Shown piece by piece: positions 62,395-64,000 of a stretch of DNA of 64,000 nucleotides. The translations under genes and the position numbers were made by a program. The number at the start of each line of letters is the position of its first letter. The first letter of the stretch is position 1. The stretch comes from Sulfurospirillum sp. 1612. GTDB lineage: Bacteria; Campylobacterota; Campylobacteria; Campylobacterales; Sulfurospirillaceae. The notes beneath the pieces were generated by a model that was not told the origin of the DNA, searched no databases, and was given only the letters and a program-made list of their open reading frames with translations. Location: positions 1,178,001-1,242,000 of the forward strand of contig NZ_CP140614.1 of the NCBI RefSeq assembly GCF_036556685.1. The letters are read 5' to 3'.

Positions 62395-62793
62395 ATGTTT
62401 CCAATTTTATCTTCTATTTTAGGGATTTTTCAAGATCCTATCAAAAAAGCGGCTTCTAAATGGTTTGAAACGGCACAAGATAAAGCACAAGCAACAGCAA
62501 TATATCTTAAAGCGCTTGATCCAAATGGGCAGATGAGAAGAAGCATAACTACAACCACGATGAGGCTATATAGTACTTATATTTATGTTATGCTTTTTTT
62601 ACTACTCGCACAATCTTTTAATCTAGGAAATACACAACAAATATCTAGTGCCATATCTAGCATGAAAGATTTATTTTTACCTATTACGACGGCCTTTGGC
62701 ACGATTATGAGTGCAAGTTTTGCAGTCAATGGCGTAAACTCATTTACAGATGGAAAAATTAAAACAAATACAAATCAAGGAGGCGAAAAATGA
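62395..62793 (+). CDS. Two-helix membrane protein of the element, holin-like
   Basis: 132 residues. An amphipathic N-terminal part (DPIKKAASKWFETAQDKAQATAIYLKALDP) leads to two membrane helices (about 62-78 and 95-112). The layout recalls small phage holins of the 3TM/gene-transfer-agent type or a virion membrane protein; I cannot decide between them. The ribosome-binding site lies in a hairpin. The stop overlaps the next gene by four bases. Confidence 0.5.
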   Translation: MFPILSSILGIFQDPIKKAASKWFETAQDKAQATAIYLKALDPNGQMRRSITTTTMRLYSTYIYVMLFLLLAQSFNLGNTQQISSAISSMKDLFLPITTAFGTIMSASFAVNGVNSFTDGKIKTNTNQGGEK

Positions 62794-63074
62794 CTAAAGA
62801 GATTGAAAGTTTATCTGATGATCAAATTATTCAAACAGAAGAGGAAAATATACCAGATATAAAAGAAAATTTGACAAAAGATTTAGAGAAACGCATAAAT
62901 GAAGTTGAAAAAAGATTTGAGGATTTTAAGGTCGTAGAAATTAAAGAAGAACATGAAGAGGAAAAGAAACCAAAATCAAAATACTTTTTTTTGATTGGTA
63001 GTGTTTCTTTGATTGGTATTGGCCTATTTCTTATTAAAAACTCTAAAAATAACGATAAAGAGGCTAAAGCATGA
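62790..63074 (+). CDS. Acidic protein with C-terminal membrane helix
   Basis: 94 residues: an acidic, coiled-coil-prone part (about 1-70) and one membrane helix (about 67-83, FFLIGSVSLIGIGLFLI) with a short basic tail. No recognised family. Overlaps both neighbours by ATGA, so it is part of a coupled series. Confidence 0.5.
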   Translation: MTKEIESLSDDQIIQTEEENIPDIKENLTKDLEKRINEVEKRFEDFKVVEIKEEHEEEKKPKSKYFFLIGSVSLIGIGLFLIKNSKNNDKEAKA

Positions 63075-63634
63075 ATAAAGGAGCGGAAAAAGTAACGGAT
63101 AATGGCGTAGATATGGATATTCCTTTTGATGACATAAAAAGCACGAAGGAAGATATAACCAGGACTGAGTTAATGCAGAAGACGGGCAAAGAATTGGCAA
63201 AAATCGCCCTCCCCTATACAAATTTAAAAGAAGTTACATTAACAAAATTAAGCAAAGCCGAACTTTGCGACATAATACTAACAAAAGGAGCAAATAGAGA
63301 GCAAACAGAGCCAAAGGCAAGAGCAAACAGAGCCAAAAGCGATAGCGAGGCGATTATTGATACATTTTTGGCTATTGCAGAGAGTTTTAAGCTAAAGAGA
63401 GAGCAAGAGCCGCTTAATGCAGCAGCAAAACAGATTTTTAAAAATAATGCAGTCAATATCGTTGATAAAAAGGTCGAAGATGAAACAGTAAGTAGCCACG
63501 GCGTTAATACGGCAGTCGTAATTGTAGCGGGTGCATTTTTGGCTATTGATGGGATTATAGGCTTAGCGAATATTCCAACATTTTTAGGAAAGTTAAAAAG
63601 TAAATTTAATGCTAATAGAACAAAGACAAAATAA
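63071..63634 (+). CDS. Element protein with one membrane segment
   Basis: 187 residues. A soluble N-terminal region with a KTGKELAKIALPYTNLKEVTLTKLSKAELCDIILTKG segment of SAP-like helix character, a low-complexity stretch encoded by short DNA repeats (about residues 72-92), and a membrane helix (about 147-168). Function unknown. It overlaps the ATPase gene by 26 bases. Confidence 0.5.
   Translation: MNKGAEKVTDNGVDMDIPFDDIKSTKEDITRTELMQKTGKELAKIALPYTNLKEVTLTKLSKAELCDIILTKGANREQTEPKARANRAKSDSEAIIDTFLAIAESFKLKREQEPLNAAAKQIFKNNAVNIVDKKVEDETVSSHGVNTAVVIVAGAFLAIDGIIGLANIPTFLGKLKSKFNANRTKTK
63288..63337 (+). repeat. Helically phased short direct repeats inside an element gene
   Basis: GAGCAAA begins at 63288, 63299 and 63321, i.e. 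at steps of 11 and 22 bp. The last two are part of identical 17-bp copies (GAGCAAACAGAGCCAAA at 63299-63315 and 63321-63337). The step of 22 puts the copies in different reading frames, so they are not conserved for the protein. Iteron-like. Confidence 0.5.
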
Positions 63635-64000
63635 AATTATTACAGTCATAGGGCATAAGGGCTATGGAAAGACAGCTTTAACAGAAGCACTTATGCTCAT
63701 GTACAATAAGCCGACTATAATTGCAGATCCACGATTTCAATATTCTACATTTCAAAATCGACGGTTAAGTTTTCAATCCGTTGGAAAGTTTAGAAAGTGG
63801 ATATATAACACGGCAAATTTCAAAGTTTTTTATAAATACAAGTTAGAACTAATCGTTAATGCTTTTGATGATACTTTTGATGAACTTGCAAGTATCGTTG
63901 CACAGATGAGATCTTTGATGTTTGTCGTCGATGAAGTAGATATGTTTTTAGATCCTCGGGCTACAAAAAAGAACTCCTTGAACAAGATTATACAATATGG
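63609..64000 (+). CDS. P-loop ATPase of the viral packaging/export type, partial
   Basis: The frame opens at the ATG at 63609 and stays open to the window end (130 residues seen). Walker A VIGHKGYGKTAL (about residues 14-25), TIIADPRFQYS after it, and Walker B LMFVVDEVDMFLD near residue 112. This spacing and the ADPRFQY stretch resemble HerA/FtsK-like genome-packaging ATPases of tailless viruses; Zot-type export ATPases of filamentous phages are the alternative. The C-terminal half is missing, so the family cannot be fixed. Confidence 0.65.
   Translation, partial: MLIEQRQNKIITVIGHKGYGKTALTEALMLMYNKPTIIADPRFQYSTFQNRRLSFQSVGKFRKWIYNTANFKVFYKYKLELIVNAFDDTFDELASIVAQMRSLMFVVDEVDMFLDPRATKKNSLNKIIQY

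Larger units (their letters stand above)
61304..64000 (+). mobile_element. Left part of a prophage or integrated virus-like element next to xerH
   Basis: Beyond xerH the sequence changes character: higher A+T, six consecutive plus-strand genes, mostly overlapping, that lack housekeeping matches. They include a winged-helix protein, three membrane proteins and a P-loop ATPase. The order fits a small virus (filamentous or tailless icosahedral) or a related plasmid-like element. It runs off the window, so its right end, capsid genes and integration site cannot be seen. The left border is somewhere in 61304-61452. Confidence 0.6.

Overview
The window is AT-rich DNA from the chromosome of a member of the Campylobacterota (the former Epsilonproteobacteria). 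I base this on gene content and on gene orders known from Campylobacter, Helicobacter and Wolinella. These are: TPR lipoprotein-trpC-HIT-selU; aspC-cysE-speA-hisS-tmk-coaD-ubiX-flgA; moeA-murA; a DUF2018 gene (Helicobacter HP0242 family)-ispB-hemA-proS-fxsA-hemC-ubiD; ilvB-ilvH-lpxD; hydABCDE; and a single XerH-type recombinase. The combination of a caa3-type oxidase with two hydrogenases suggests a free-living, respiratory, H2-using lineage (Sulfurimonas, Sulfurospirillum, Sulfuricurvum or Arcobacter type) rather than a host-restricted pathogen. The species cannot be fixed from the sequence alone.

Layout. 1-2910: the start of proA (minus), then two tandem paralogous flavin oxidoreductases and a membrane-anchored coiled-coil protein. 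2917-7495: a plus-strand operon with a methyltransferase, a YkgJ protein, a TPR lipoprotein, trpC, a HIT protein and the selenouridine synthase gene selU. 7519-14305: an oxidase block. PCu(A)C and SCO copper chaperones (plus) converge on a minus-strand operon sco-coxA-coxC-cox4-coxB-ctaB, whose CoxB carries two fused cytochrome c domains. 14306-14701: a non-coding stretch with two perfect palindromes. 14702-18181: a heme-sensing HD-GYP protein, then pdxA and pdxJ. 18287-23381: hydrolase, Ppx/GppA, ilvB, ilvH, lpxD and a small unknown. 23427-33457: a long minus-strand housekeeping run, including a tRNA-Gly lying just upstream of flgA. 33588-44216: a SixA phosphatase, then a plus-strand run of heme, prenyl, tRNA-charging and menaquinone genes, ending in a CNNM/CorC protein.

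44395-53249 is a hydrogenase island. A TetR regulator is fused operon-like to a cytoplasmic NiFe hydrogenase (small and large subunits) with sensor-like features. A promoter packed with three inverted repeats follows, and then the membrane-bound hydABC with hydD and hydE. 53267-61303 holds an MFS exporter, a B12-radical SAM protein, the Bpt N-end-rule transferase coupled to a 58-residue protein, two ubiquitin-like MoaD proteins around a tungsten-type aldehyde oxidoreductase, a beta-carbonic anhydrase and xerH.

61304-64000 is the left part of a mobile element that starts right beside xerH and runs off the window. It has a winged-helix protein, small and membrane proteins in overlapping order, and a P-loop ATPase of the viral packaging/export kind. 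A short non-coding stretch (62312-62389) can fold as two hairpins whose loops are perfectly complementary (a possible kissing loop), followed by a third hairpin over the next gene's ribosome-binding site. I consider this structured element, the putative H2-sensing TetR circuit and the diheme CoxB the most interesting parts of the window.
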